Program-made: the position numbers and the translations under genes
Shown: one piece after another, positions 16,950 to 25,828 of the stretch
Layout of the letters: each line of letters starts with the position of its first letter
How positions within the stretch are numbered: position 1 is the first letter of the stretch
Origin: Mycobacterium sp. AZCC_0083
GTDB lineage: Bacteria > Actinomycetota > Actinomycetes > Mycobacteriales > Mycobacteriaceae
Direction: 5' to 3'
Length of the DNA stretch: 64,000 nt
Assembly (NCBI RefSeq): GCF_014202335.1
Contig: NZ_JACHGP010000005.1
Location: forward strand, 186,001-250,000
Notes under the pieces: model-generated
Databases searched by the model: none
What the model saw: only the letters and a program-made list of their open reading frames with translations
Told to the model about the DNA's origin: nothing

Positions 16950-18122
16950 TCACGACAGTCGCTCGTAGATGGTCGCGTTAGCCGTGCCCCCGCCTTCGCA
17001 CATCGTCTGTAGGCCGTATCTTCCGCCGGTGCGTCGGAGGTGATGAATGAGCGTGGTGGCCAGCCGAGTCCCCGAGCAGCCCAACGGATGGCCGAGCGCT
17101 ATGGCGCCACCCAGAGGATTGAGGCGGTCCGACGGGGCGCCGACGGCGACCTGCCACGCCAGCGGCACCGATGCGAAGGCTTCGTTCACCTCGAATGCGG
17201 CAATATCGTCCAAGGACAGTCCAGAGCGCTTCAGCGCAAGTGCCGTCGCCGGGATCGGCCCGGTCAACATCTTCACGGGGTCATCGCCCGTCACGACCGC
17301 GGTATGTACGCGCGCTAGGGGTGTCATACCGAGGCTGGCGGCACGTTCTGAGGTCGTCACGATGACGGCCGAGGCGCCATCGGAGATCTGAGAGGCGTTG
17401 CCCGCGGTGATCTTTCCCTCCGCGACGAACGGGGCCTTCAGCTGTGCGAGCGACTCGATCGTCGACCCACGCCGCACCCCCTCGTCGGCGTCGACGATGG
17501 ACGAGGTGGTCGGCACGGCGACGATCTCGTCGTCGAAGGCACCGTCGTCTTGTGCCTTGGCGGCTCGTTCGTGCGACAGCAGTGCGTATTCGTCGAGTTG
17601 GGTTCGGGACAATCCGTACTCGGCAGCGATCAGTTCGGCTCCCGCACCCTGGTTGAAGCGACCGTTGAATCCGGTTGCACGAAGCGCTGTTTCGTACCGA
17701 TCGACCGCCGCGCCGCCCATTTCGCCGGTTCCCTCGACGTATGCGGCCGCCATCGGCACGTTCGACATCATCTCCACCCCCCCAGCGATGACGGCCTCGG
17801 CTTGTCCGGAGATCACCGCTGCGGCCGCGGTGGAGATCGCCTGTTGCGAGGACCCGCACTGGCGGTCGATGGTGAATCCGGGAACTGACTCCGGCCAGCC
17901 CGCTGCGAGCACTGCCATCCGCGCGACGTTGCCCGACTGCTGGCCGATGCTGATGACGTTGCCCCAGTGCACGTCATCGATGACCGCAGGGTCGATGCCG
18001 GCGCGGTCGACGAGTTCACGCAGCACCAATGCCGATAAATCGACGGCGTGCACGCCGTTCAGGCCGCCGTTGCGCCGGCCGATCGGTGTCCGCACGGCCG
18101 CGGTGATGACGGCATCACGCAT
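16950..18122 (-). CDS. Acetyl-CoA acyltransferase (thiolase)
   Basis: Thiolase of 390 residues that should cleave a 3-ketoacyl-CoA. Catalytic residues are in the expected places: nucleophilic Cys in DRQCGSSQQA, NEAF, GHPLGCSG histidine, and a C-terminal MCEGGGTANA cysteine. The start is ATG 18122 (MRDAVITAAVRTPIG), with TCCTCC-complementary bases just upstream on the minus strand. Operator copy 6 lies about 60 bp upstream, shared with the divergent acyl-CoA dehydrogenase. Confidence 0.94.
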   Translation of the reverse strand: MRDAVITAAVRTPIGRRNGGLNGVHAVDLSALVLRELVDRAGIDPAVIDDVHWGNVISIGQQSGNVARMAVLAAGWPESVPGFTIDRQCGSSQQAISTAAAAVISGQAEAVIAGGVEMMSNVPMAAAYVEGTGEMGGAAVDRYETALRATGFNGRFNQGAGAELIAAEYGLSRTQLDEYALLSHERAAKAQDDGAFDDEIVAVPTTSSIVDADEGVRRGSTIESLAQLKAPFVAEGKITAGNASQISDGASAVIVTTSERAASLGMTPLARVHTAVVTGDDPVKMLTGPIPATALALKRSGLSLDDIAAFEVNEAFASVPLAWQVAVGAPSDRLNPLGGAIALGHPLGCSGTRLATTLIHHLRRTGGRYGLQTMCEGGGTANATIYERLS

Positions 18123-18180
18123 CTTTCCTCCTAGGTCGTCGCAACGAGAACGCATGCCCGGGGCAATTGCGCACGACCGA

Positions 18181-18196
18181 ACTATACACGTATAGT
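18181..18196. promoter_or_regulatory. Operator copy 6, divergent thiolase/acyl-CoA dehydrogenase promoter
   Basis: ACTATACACGTATAGT, one base off a perfect palindrome. For the plus-strand gene TTGCGC (18167-18172) and TATAGT (18191-18196) give a plausible promoter with an 18-bp spacer, again with the operator over the -10. Confidence 0.8.
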
Positions 18197-18240
18197 TCGG
18201 TCCCAACCGTTGGGGTTTAAAGCAATCCAGCGACGTCCGG

Positions 18241-19404
18241 ATGGGAAGTGACCTCGTGCGCCGAGACATCTTCGAGCCCGAGCACGACGACTTCCGCGCC
18301 ACCGCGCGTTCGTTCTACGAGACCGTCTGCGTTCCGCACACCGAAGAGTGGGAACACCGCGGCTACGTCGATCGGGAAGCGTGGATCGAGGCAGGCAAAC
18401 TAGGACTGATCGGCTGGGAACTCCCGGAGAACTACGGCGGGTCGGGGATCAAGGACTTCCGCTTCAACGCCATCATGACCGAGGAGTTCCACGCCACCGG
18501 CGCCGTCGGCATCGGTCTGGGCGTGCAAAACGACATCGTCGCCGGCTACATGGACAACCTCGCGACCGATGAACAGCAGGCGCGCTGGCTGCCCGGGTAC
18601 ATCACCGGCGAGCTGATCAGCGCGATCGCCATGAGCGAACCCGGCGCAGGATCCGACCTCGCCAACATCGCCACCTCCGCTCGCCGCGACGGCACGGACT
18701 TCATCCTCAACGGCTCCAAGACGTTCATCTCGAACGGCCTGCTCGCGGACCTGATAATCGTGGTGTGCCGGACGGACCCCGAGGCAGCGTCACCGCACAA
18801 GGGCATCAGTCTGCTCATGGTCGAGGCCGGAATGGACGGCTTCAGCCGTGGGCGCACATTGGACAAGATCGGACAGAAGTCCGCGGACACCGCCGAGCTT
18901 CACTTCGACGAAGTACGCGTTCCCGCAAGCAATCTCATAGGTGAGCTCAATCGTGGTTTCTATCACCTGATGGCAAACCTTCCCGCCGAACGGCTCGGCA
19001 TCGCGATTCACGCGGCGGCTCAAGCGCGGCGCGCTCTGGACCTCGCGACCGAATATGCGAAGACCCGAAAGGCCTTCGGCCAGCCCATCGGCACGTTTCA
19101 GGTCAATCGGCATGCGCTCGCTCAGATGTTCACCGAGATGGACGTCATACAGACCTACGTCGACAAAGGCATCATGGCCGTCAACGCAGGGGAACTCACC
19201 GCGGACGAGGCGGCCGGAGCGAAGTGGTGGACAACCGAGGCGCAGTGGCGCATCGTCGATCGTTGCCTGCAACTTCACGGTGGCTACGGCTACGTCAATG
19301 AATACGAGATAGCGCGGTTGTGGCGAGACGCACGGGTACAGCGCATCTACGGCGGCACCAACGAAATCATGCTCGACATCGTTGGTCGCGGCATGGGGTT
19401 CTAG
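18241..19404 (+). CDS. Acyl-CoA dehydrogenase
   Basis: Stand-alone FadE-type enzyme of 387 residues with all family landmarks: AIAMSEPGAGSDLANIAT, FILNGSKTFISNG, TRKAFGQPIGTFQVNRHALAQM, and C-terminal LQLHGGYGYVNEYEIARLWRDARVQRIYGGTNEIM. Unlike the pair at 4591-7001 it looks like a normal homotetramer. ATG 18241 is taken as start; a GTG at 18256 is also possible. The frame is open for 57 further codons past the TAG stop, which is noted as an observation. It belongs to the palindrome regulon. Confidence 0.94.
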   Translation: MGSDLVRRDIFEPEHDDFRATARSFYETVCVPHTEEWEHRGYVDREAWIEAGKLGLIGWELPENYGGSGIKDFRFNAIMTEEFHATGAVGIGLGVQNDIVAGYMDNLATDEQQARWLPGYITGELISAIAMSEPGAGSDLANIATSARRDGTDFILNGSKTFISNGLLADLIIVVCRTDPEAASPHKGISLLMVEAGMDGFSRGRTLDKIGQKSADTAELHFDEVRVPASNLIGELNRGFYHLMANLPAERLGIAIHAAAQARRALDLATEYAKTRKAFGQPIGTFQVNRHALAQMFTEMDVIQTYVDKGIMAVNAGELTADEAAGAKWWTTEAQWRIVDRCLQLHGGYGYVNEYEIARLWRDARVQRIYGGTNEIMLDIVGRGMGF

Positions 19405-20279
19405 GCAAGGCGTGCACGGGTCGACGATCGCGAACCCGACAAAGTGGCTGACAAGAGGCGAGGCAAACCACCTCCGCTGACCGAGCAGGAGATCTCCGGC
19501 GCCGTTGGCCTCGACGCGCGATCCATGCGCCGCTTGCGTGAACTCGGTCGATCCGAGAGGGCGCCATATCGGTAAGTCACCGACAGTTGAGACAGCACAC
19601 CTAAACCTCGAAGTACCGGAGGCGGCGCGCTCGGTCAGGCTGAACAAAGGATGGGGACATGAATCCCGACGTCCCCATCGCCTCTGCAATCTGTGGCCGG
19701 GGCGTCGCGATGTGTTGGCCGGTGCTGCGGAGGTCAGGTCGCGCAATCACCCACGAGGCGCAATAGAACCGTCGATCGCTCGCGCGCGACGCTCGGCCGC
19801 CATCTGGGGACCAGCACCCTTCCACCACGGTCACCCGCGCTCATCAATGACGAACACCGTGGTGGGACCTAAAGCGATCGCCATCGTCGGACAAGGGAGC
19901 TATGACCAAGCCCACGGCGACGCCGACCTCAACTGGTGATTCTCACTTTCGTGTCCAATTGGACTCGTGTGAGCTTGATCGCCAAGTTCGTGAATCGCGA
20001 CAAAGCAGTTGGTGGGCAACGGTAATCGCCTTGGTCGGACCGTTGTTGTGCGTGCCGAGGATCGGGTCCGCTTCGCCGCCTCACGGGTCTTCATGCTCGC
20101 ATCCGGGTTTCGACCACCGCGGCCGTTGGCCATCACCGCAGCCAATGTCCGTGTGGCCGTCGGCAAACGATATCCGCGACCTTCGACGCGACCCTGGGAG
20201 CCTGCCGAGATCCTGTGAAAACCCAACGGGCGGCGCGTCATCCAGCGGCATGCAAGGCCGGGAGGGCTACCGTGGCCCC
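19405..20279. other. 875-bp gene-poor stretch with possible remnants
   Basis: No frame gives a recognisable protein. Three short pieces stand out. Codons after the dehydrogenase stop stay open in frame to 19575 and include a plausible coding-like segment (LTEQEISGAVGLDARSMRRL). A 35-codon ORF at 19659-19766 begins with ATG preceded by AAAGGA at good spacing. A segment ending at 19939 has coding-like composition (KAIAIVGQGSYDQAHGDADL). None matches a family I know. Decayed genes are a possibility. Confidence 0.45.
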
Positions 20280-21080
20280 GTGCAAGATCCGTGCAGGTAC
20301 ACACCAACGGATTCCGTGACCCGACGGAATCTTCTGCGGTTTGCGGCGACGGCCCCCGCCGTTCTCGGCTTGAGCTCCCTGGCCGGAGCCGTGGCCGCAC
20401 CGAACGCCGCGGCCGCAGCGGGTATCGCCGGGATGATCGTCTTCCTCGATCCTGGCCACAACGGCGCCAACGACGCCTCGATCAATCGTCAGGTCCCCAC
20501 TGGCCGCGGCGGCACCAAGGAATGCCAGACCACTGGCACGACCACCGCCGGCGGCTTTCCCGAGCACACCTTCAATTGGGATGTGGTGCTACAGCTTCGG
20601 GCTGCTCTTGACCAGCTCGGGGTGCGGACCGCGATGTCACGGGGCAACGACAACGCCCTCGGGCCCTGCGTCGACGAGCGCGCCGCGATGGCCGACGCAC
20701 TGAATCCCGACGCCATCGTCAGCATTCACGCCGACGGCGGACCGCCGGGGGGTCACGGATTTCACGTCAACTACTCGAACCCGCCATTGAACGACGCTCA
20801 GTCCGGGCCCGCAGTGCAATTGGCCACCATGATGCGCGATCAACTGGTCGCCGCAGGCCTCACGCCCTCGACGTACATGGGGTCCAATGGCCTCTGCGGG
20901 CGCGCGGATCTGGCTGGCCTCAACCTGGCACGGCATCCGTCCATCCTGGTCGAGATGGGCAACATGAAGAACGCCAACGACGCCGCGCAGATGGAGAGCG
21001 CGGGCGGCAGAGCCGCGTACGCCGCTGCCGCCGCGCGGGGAATCACCAGCTACCTGAGCCACGAGGCCGGGGTGGCATAG
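20280..21080 (+). CDS. N-acetylmuramoyl-L-alanine amidase, Ami1/Rv3717-like
   Basis: Exported zinc amidase (Amidase_3) that cleaves the lactyl-peptide bond in peptidoglycan. The mature part closely resembles M. tuberculosis Rv3717: zinc ligands in LDPGHNGAND and PEHTFNWD, VSIHADGG, and catalytic Glu in SILVEMGN. It starts with a twin-arginine-type signal (TRRNLLRFA, then a hydrophobic stretch ending at an alanine-rich site). GTG 20280 is chosen with GGAGGG upstream; GTG 20316, giving MTRRNLL, is equally plausible. Convergent with the metal transporter operon. Confidence 0.92.
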   Translation: MQDPCRYTPTDSVTRRNLLRFAATAPAVLGLSSLAGAVAAPNAAAAAGIAGMIVFLDPGHNGANDASINRQVPTGRGGTKECQTTGTTTAGGFPEHTFNWDVVLQLRAALDQLGVRTAMSRGNDNALGPCVDERAAMADALNPDAIVSIHADGGPPGGHGFHVNYSNPPLNDAQSGPAVQLATMMRDQLVAAGLTPSTYMGSNGLCGRADLAGLNLARHPSILVEMGNMKNANDAAQMESAGGRAAYAAAAARGITSYLSHEAGVA

Positions 21081-21084
21081 CGCC

Positions 21085-21984
21085 TCAATGGTGGGCGTGG
21101 TCGCCGACGGCGCTCGGTCGATCCGTTCCGGCTGCCTTCGATGCCGGACGTACCCGGCGTTCGACGACCCAGACGACCAGCCACACCGTGCAGGCGATCG
21201 TGATGATGAGGAAGCTCGGCGGCAGGTTGAACATCGCCGACACCCCAACGCCAAGCCACACCGATATCACGCTGATCACGGTGGAGACCAACATCGCCGC
21301 TGGCGGCTTCGGCGTGAGCATGATCGCGGTCGCCGCAGGGGTGACGACGAGCGCGAAGAGCAGCAGGGTGCCCACCGCCTGGACCGCCATGGTGACGGCG
21401 AGGCCGAGTAGCGCCATGAAGATCATCGACAGCAGGCGCACCGGCAAGCCCTTGGCCTCCGCGACTTCCACGTTGACCGAGGTGTACAGCAGCGGCCGGT
21501 AGATGAAGCCAATGCTGGCCGCCAGCACCAGCAATAGCACCGCGAACGTGATCAGCTGCTCGTGGGAGATCGCGAGCAGGTTCCCGAACAAGACGTTCGT
21601 CATGGTGCTCGAACTCCTGGTCGCCAGCGAGTTGAAGAACAGCCCGAAGCCCGTCGCCAGCGCCAGGATGGTTCCCGTGGCCACTTCGCGATCGGCGCGG
21701 CGAGTGCCAAGCACGCCGATGACGAGCGCCCCGCCGACACAGAACACTCCGAGCCCGAGCGCGACCGGCACTCCGAGTAGGACGGCGCCGGTGGCACCGG
21801 GTAACCCGATGTGCGCCAATGCATGTGCGGCGAATGCGGTGTTTCGGACGATGACGAAGTAGCCGATCAGACCGGCAGCGAGCGCGACGATCGTTCCGCC
21901 GATGAGCGCATTGCCCATGAACGGCGACGTGAGGATCTGCCACCAATTGTGTTGGTAGCCCATGGCTACGACCTGCGTCGTCAT
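21085..21984 (-). CDS. Metal ABC transporter permease (ZnuB/MntB type)
   Basis: ABC-3 family membrane permease of 299 residues with about eight hydrophobic segments and a histidine-rich tail (GDHAHH) that may touch metal in the cytoplasm. It belongs with the ATPase (overlapping by 4 bp) and the substrate-binding lipoprotein upstream, forming a complete zinc or manganese importer. The stop is 5 bp from the convergent amidase. Confidence 0.92.
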   Translation of the reverse strand: MTTQVVAMGYQHNWWQILTSPFMGNALIGGTIVALAAGLIGYFVIVRNTAFAAHALAHIGLPGATGAVLLGVPVALGLGVFCVGGALVIGVLGTRRADREVATGTILALATGFGLFFNSLATRSSSTMTNVLFGNLLAISHEQLITFAVLLLVLAASIGFIYRPLLYTSVNVEVAEAKGLPVRLLSMIFMALLGLAVTMAVQAVGTLLLFALVVTPAATAIMLTPKPPAAMLVSTVISVISVWLGVGVSAMFNLPPSFLIITIACTVWLVVWVVERRVRPASKAAGTDRPSAVGDHAHH

Positions 21985-22772
21985 CCGGAGCTGCGCATGT
22001 AGAGCCCGCCCTGCGGTGTGCGGATCACCTGGATCTGGGTGCCGTACAGATGGCTGAGCAGGCTTTCGTCCACCACGTCGTCGAGGACGTCGAAGTGTGC
22101 GTGCCCGTCCAGCAGATAGATCGCGCTGCTCAATACGCCCAGGAGAGGGTTCAGGTCATGGGCGACGACCAGGATGGTCACGCCGAGATCCTCGTGGAGA
22201 CGATCGAGCAACTGGACGATCTCGCGCTGATTGCGCAGATCCAAGGATGCCAGCGGTTCGTCGAGAATGAGCATCTTCGGGCGGGCGACGAGCGCCTCGG
22301 CGATCGCGACGCGTTGGCGCTGCCCACCGGATAGTTCCGAGAGTCGCCGACGGGCGAACGCACCGGCGCCAACGGCGTCGAGGACCTCGGCAACCCTGCG
22401 TCGGTCTTCGCGGCTGGTGCGGCCGAATGCCCACCGGGTTCCGTTGAGGCCCAGCAGGATTGCGTCACACACCCGGATGGCCTCACCCGACGCGGACGCG
22501 TAGTTCTGCGGCACGTAACCGATGGACGCGTTGACCTCGCCTGGCGGCTTCCCGAGCACCTTGACACTGCCCGAGGCCGCAGGGAGCAATCCCAGGATCA
22601 CCTGCAGCAGGCTGGTCTTGCCAGATCCGTTCGATCCGATGATCGCGACGATGCCGCCTGCGGGCACCTCGAAGGTCCCCTCGGACCAGATCAGCCTCCC
22701 GCCGCGCACCACGCTGACGTCCTCGAGCGCGAGTGCCGGTGCGGCGGCTTCGTGATCAGACAGGGACACCAA
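21981..22772 (-). CDS. Metal ABC transporter ATP-binding protein (ZnuC/MntA type)
   Basis: ABC ATPase of 263 residues: Walker A GSNGSGKTS, Q-loop GYVPQNY, signature LSGGQRQR, Walker B MLILDEPLAS and the switch histidine in VVAHD. It powers import by the adjacent permease. The 5' end overlaps the end of the binding-protein gene by 17 bp, consistent with translational coupling. Confidence 0.93.
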   Translation of the reverse strand: MVSLSDHEAAAPALALEDVSVVRGGRLIWSEGTFEVPAGGIVAIIGSNGSGKTSLLQVILGLLPAASGSVKVLGKPPGEVNASIGYVPQNYASASGEAIRVCDAILLGLNGTRWAFGRTSREDRRRVAEVLDAVGAGAFARRRLSELSGGQRQRVAIAEALVARPKMLILDEPLASLDLRNQREIVQLLDRLHEDLGVTILVVAHDLNPLLGVLSSAIYLLDGHAHFDVLDDVVDESLLSHLYGTQIQVIRTPQGGLYMRSSG

Positions 22773-23709
22773 GCGCCTTTGCCAATGCGTTGAGTTGGGC
22801 GACCTGCCACGCCTCGAACGAAGTCGTTCCCGGCGGCACCGTCTCGGTCACCTCGACGACGGGTACCCCTGCCGCCTCGGCGGCCGAGCGGATCTGCTCG
22901 GGTACCGAGCCCTCGGTCTGGGTGTTGTAGATCAGCACGTTGATCTGGTGATCGGCAAGGGCGCGACGGAAGGCGTCCAGATCGGCAGGCGACGGGTCGC
23001 TCTCGTTGGCCGACGCAGTCTGGTATCCCGGCGGCGTCTTGTCCGCCAGCCCGACGGCTGCAGCCGTGTAGTCGAATACCGTCTCGGTGGCTGCGTAGGT
23101 CTTACCCGATGCACCGGCCTTGATGGCACTGACCAGCTTGTCGTAGGGCTCCAAGCTCGTCGTGAACGCCTTGCGCTGGTCGGCGAAGTAGCTCTTGGCG
23201 TCGGGTGCCAGCTTGTCGAGTTCGGCCGTGACGGCATCGGCGACGGCGTCAACCGCCGGCGGGCTGTACCAGAGGTGCGGGTTGGAGCCCGCCGCCGTCT
23301 TGGTGACCACGCCCGCGTCGACCACTGGTGCGTTCGGCGCCGAGGTCGCCGCGAACTTTGACGCCCACGGGTCGTAGTCCGCGCCGTTGACGACGACGAG
23401 CTGGGAACTCGCGAAGGTCGCGGCGTCAGCGGGCGACGGCTCGAAGTCGTGGGGGTCGACCGATGAACTGGCCAGGACCGTCGTCACCTTGGCGCACTCG
23501 CCGCCGAGGGCAGAGACGATGTCGCCCCACTGGTCGACGCTGACGACGACGTTGACCGGTGTGGTGGGGCATGCTCCGCCCGACGCGGCGCTGGTCGACG
23601 TCGCGGCAATGGTGGTTCCGCTGTCATTCGACGAGCATGCGGCCAATCCAACGGGAACTGCAAGCGCGAACACGGCGGCGGCGAGAGCGCGGCGGCGGGA
23701 CGAAGTCAT
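22756..23709 (-). CDS. Metal-binding lipoprotein of ABC importer (cluster A-I)
   Basis: ZnuA/PsaA-family substrate-binding lipoprotein of 317 residues. Signal peptide with lipobox LAAC (Cys25) and an internal RRR. Candidate ligands are His87 (DPHDFEPS), His145 (NPHLWYSP) and Glu209 (ATETVFDY). A Glu at the third position is the PsaA/MntC arrangement, while ZnuA has His, so manganese is at least as likely as zinc. The usual fourth acidic ligand is not obvious. ATG 23709 lies directly next to a candidate operator, implying a leaderless or near-leaderless mRNA. Confidence 0.88.
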   Translation of the reverse strand: MTSSRRRALAAAVFALAVPVGLAACSSNDSGTTIAATSTSAASGGACPTTPVNVVVSVDQWGDIVSALGGECAKVTTVLASSSVDPHDFEPSPADAATFASSQLVVVNGADYDPWASKFAATSAPNAPVVDAGVVTKTAAGSNPHLWYSPPAVDAVADAVTAELDKLAPDAKSYFADQRKAFTTSLEPYDKLVSAIKAGASGKTYAATETVFDYTAAAVGLADKTPPGYQTASANESDPSPADLDAFRRALADHQINVLIYNTQTEGSVPEQIRSAAEAAGVPVVEVTETVPPGTTSFEAWQVAQLNALAKALGVPV

Positions 23710-23711
23710 AC

Positions 23712-23730
23712 GATAACGATAACCGTTACC
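23712..23730. promoter_or_regulatory. Candidate metalloregulator operator
   Basis: GATAACGATAACCGTTACC lies 2-21 bp upstream of the metal-binding lipoprotein ATG. It contains the inverted repeat TAACG (23714-23718) and CGTTA (23724-23728). Only part of it resembles the actinobacterial Zur box as I recall it (GAAAACGATTTTC-like), so the regulator could be Zur, MntR or another. Confidence 0.5.
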
Positions 23731-23766
23731 AACTGCATGGTGCGAGCGGGTCCCGCTGGCGCCCCT

Positions 23767-24588
23767 TCACTGCGGCTCGGTGAGCTCCAGCTGCACTTCG
23801 ATGAGCCAGTCCGAGCGATCGTCGTCGTTGGTCTCCAGATAGATCTCGCGCCACCGGCCTGACTCGATACTCGCGGCCAGTCCCCGCGCCTCCGCCCACC
23901 GGCCGACCGCCTGGTGCGCCTCGGCCGCCCCATCGATGGCACCGCGACGCACCACCGACGCCACGGCGGCACCGGCGAGCGCGAACGTCTCGAGTCCCGG
24001 CACGTCGCCGGTGGGTGCGAGATAGCCGGCGCAGATGCGCACGGCACCATCGGTGCAGTCACGCCACGAGATCGGCGATGCGCGGTCGGCACCTGCTGCC
24101 TCCACGAGCTCGATGACTCGTTCGAACAGCGCCTCGACGTCCTGCGTGTCCTCGTCCGCGGGCACGGTGACGTGCAGGCCCACGACGCGTTGTGGCACGA
24201 CCTGCTTGACTTCGACGTCGGTGACGGGCACGGGTGTCTCGCTCTCGATGAGTCGCATCCGTCCACGCACCCGATCCAGGGTCTGCCGGTCGTGAAGTAT
24301 GCGTTTCTCCAATTCGGCTGCCCGACAACGGAGCATCTCACGCAGCTGGTCCACTTCGACCCCGTCGGTCAACAGCTCGCCGACCTGTTCGAGTGAGAAC
24401 CCGAGGTCCTTCAGAGCGACGAGCCGGTTCAGCCGGGGCAGCTGGGCGGCCTCGTAGGCGCGGTGCCCGGTCGTCGGATCCACGCGTGACGGCACGAACA
24501 ACCCGATGCGGTCGTAGTGCCTGAGCATCCGGACCGTCACGCCGCCCAGTTGGGCGAACGCTCCGATGGTGTACATGGTCTCCACCAT
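23767..24588 (-). CDS. MerR family regulator with GyrI-like effector domain
   Basis: MerR-type activator/repressor of 273 residues. The N-terminus (YTIGAFAQLGGVTVRMLRHYDRIGL then RAYEAAQLPRLNRLVALKDLGFSLEQV) is a classic winged-helix MerR domain, followed by a dimerisation coiled coil and a C-terminal GyrI/BmrR-like effector fold. It has no metal-site cysteines, so it likely senses an organic ligand. ATG 24588 or ATG 24576 could be the start; the second has GGTGGAG just upstream. Divergent from a methyltransferase across a short palindrome. Confidence 0.85.
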   Translation of the reverse strand: MVETMYTIGAFAQLGGVTVRMLRHYDRIGLFVPSRVDPTTGHRAYEAAQLPRLNRLVALKDLGFSLEQVGELLTDGVEVDQLREMLRCRAAELEKRILHDRQTLDRVRGRMRLIESETPVPVTDVEVKQVVPQRVVGLHVTVPADEDTQDVEALFERVIELVEAAGADRASPISWRDCTDGAVRICAGYLAPTGDVPGLETFALAGAAVASVVRRGAIDGAAEAHQAVGRWAEARGLAASIESGRWREIYLETNDDDRSDWLIEVQLELTEPQ

Positions 24589-24594
24589 GTCCCA

Positions 24595-24607
24595 TGACAC
24601 CGTGTCA
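24595..24607. promoter_or_regulatory. Inverted repeat in the MerR/methyltransferase divergent promoter
   Basis: TGACACCGTGTCA is a perfect dyad around one central base. It lies in the 33-bp gap between the divergent MerR and methyltransferase starts. MerR proteins bind such dyads inside promoter spacers, so this is the natural operator. Confidence 0.5.
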
Positions 24608-24621
24608 GGTGCAAGCCCACC

Positions 24622-25353
24622 ATGGATCAGACTGGCTACGTGCCTGATTCCGTGGGTTCGCATCCCCAGTACGATGTATTCGCCGACGAGTTCCTCGAAC
24701 ACGCAAGGGACGGCTTCTACAACGCCCACTACGACCGCCCGGCCTGCCTGGGGCTTCTCGGAGACGTGGCAGGACGCACCGTGTTGGACGCGGCCTGCGG
24801 TCCCGGTCTGTACGCCGAGGAGCTGACGGCCCGCGGCGCATCGGTGATCGGCTTCGACCAAAGCCCGCGGATGGCGGAGCTGTCCCGGCAACGAGTGCCC
24901 TCTGGCGATTTTCGCGCACATGATCTGGCCGACCCGCTGCACTGGCTGGCCGACGACTCGGTCGATCTGGTCCTGTTCGCACTGGCGCTGGAGTACGTGG
25001 ACGACGGGACGGCGGCGCTGCGTGAGTTACGGCGGGTGCTGCGGCCCGACGGGGCGATCGTCTTGTCGCGGCAGCATCCGACGGGCGACTGGCTGCGCCA
25101 CGGCGGCAGCTATTTCGACGTTCGGGTCATCGACGAGGTGTGGAGCCGGGGGTGGCGGGTGCGGTACTGGCTTGCGCCGCTTGAGCGGACGTGTGAAGAG
25201 CTGCACGAGGCGGGGTTCCTCATCGAGCGGTTGCTCGAGCCGCGCCCAACCGAGGGCGCAGCCGAGATCGATCGCGAAGCCTACGAGCGGCTGACCCGCG
25301 AGCCGACGGGCTTCCTCGCCATCAGGGCCGTGCCGGACCCGCGACGTCAGTGA
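24622..25353 (+). CDS. Class I SAM-dependent methyltransferase
   Basis: Methyltransferase of 243 residues with motif I VLDAACGPGLYAEEL, an acidic residue ending motif II (GFDQSP) and post-I LVLFALALEYVDD; it belongs to the UbiE/Methyltransf_11 group of small-molecule methylases. Substrate unknown. It is divergent from the MerR gene and may be its target, which would fit detoxification of a xenobiotic sensed by the regulator. Confidence 0.87.
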   Translation: MDQTGYVPDSVGSHPQYDVFADEFLEHARDGFYNAHYDRPACLGLLGDVAGRTVLDAACGPGLYAEELTARGASVIGFDQSPRMAELSRQRVPSGDFRAHDLADPLHWLADDSVDLVLFALALEYVDDGTAALRELRRVLRPDGAIVLSRQHPTGDWLRHGGSYFDVRVIDEVWSRGWRVRYWLAPLERTCEELHEAGFLIERLLEPRPTEGAAEIDREAYERLTREPTGFLAIRAVPDPRRQ

Positions 25354-25423
25354 AGGCGCGAAGGCTCAGCGGAATAACTTCAGTCGACTCCTGTTACTGC
25401 TGTGCGACCCCGAAGGAGTTTCT

Positions 25424-25828
25424 GTGCCTGTTTCTCTGATCAATCCGGACGGACACGTTCGAATCCCGTTGTACCACCACGTCGCAGTCGCGACGGGTAG
25501 CAAGCAAGTCCACATCGCGGGTCAGGTCTCATGGGACGCGGACGGCAATTTGGTGGCGCCAGGAGACCTGGCGGGCCAAGTCGCCCAGGTCTACCGCAAC
25601 GTCGCCAAATCGCTCGAGGCGGCGGGAGCAACCTTCAGTGACGTCGTCCGAATGACCTGGTATGCCGTGGACTGGGAAAAGTCGAAGATGGAGGCGTTCA
25701 CTGCCGGTGTCGACCAGGCGGCACGCGAGTTCGAGCTCTCGACGCCGCCGGTTGCTCTGATCGGTGTGAGCATCCTCTACGAACCCGGCATCCTCGTCGA
25801 GGCCGAAGTCACCGCGGTGATCGCCTAG
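25424..25828 (+). CDS. RidA/YjgF/Rid family protein
   Basis: Rid-family protein of 134 residues. RidA proper deaminates reactive enamine/imine intermediates. This one has the family core (QVHIAGQVSWDADG and a C-terminal GILVEAEVTAVIA) but no clear arginine at the canonical catalytic position, so it may be one of the Rid4-7 groups. GTG start with AAGGAG nearby. Its stop codon abuts the first copy of the 27-bp direct repeat. Confidence 0.88.
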   Translation: MPVSLINPDGHVRIPLYHHVAVATGSKQVHIAGQVSWDADGNLVAPGDLAGQVAQVYRNVAKSLEAAGATFSDVVRMTWYAVDWEKSKMEAFTAGVDQAAREFELSTPPVALIGVSILYEPGILVEAEVTAVIA

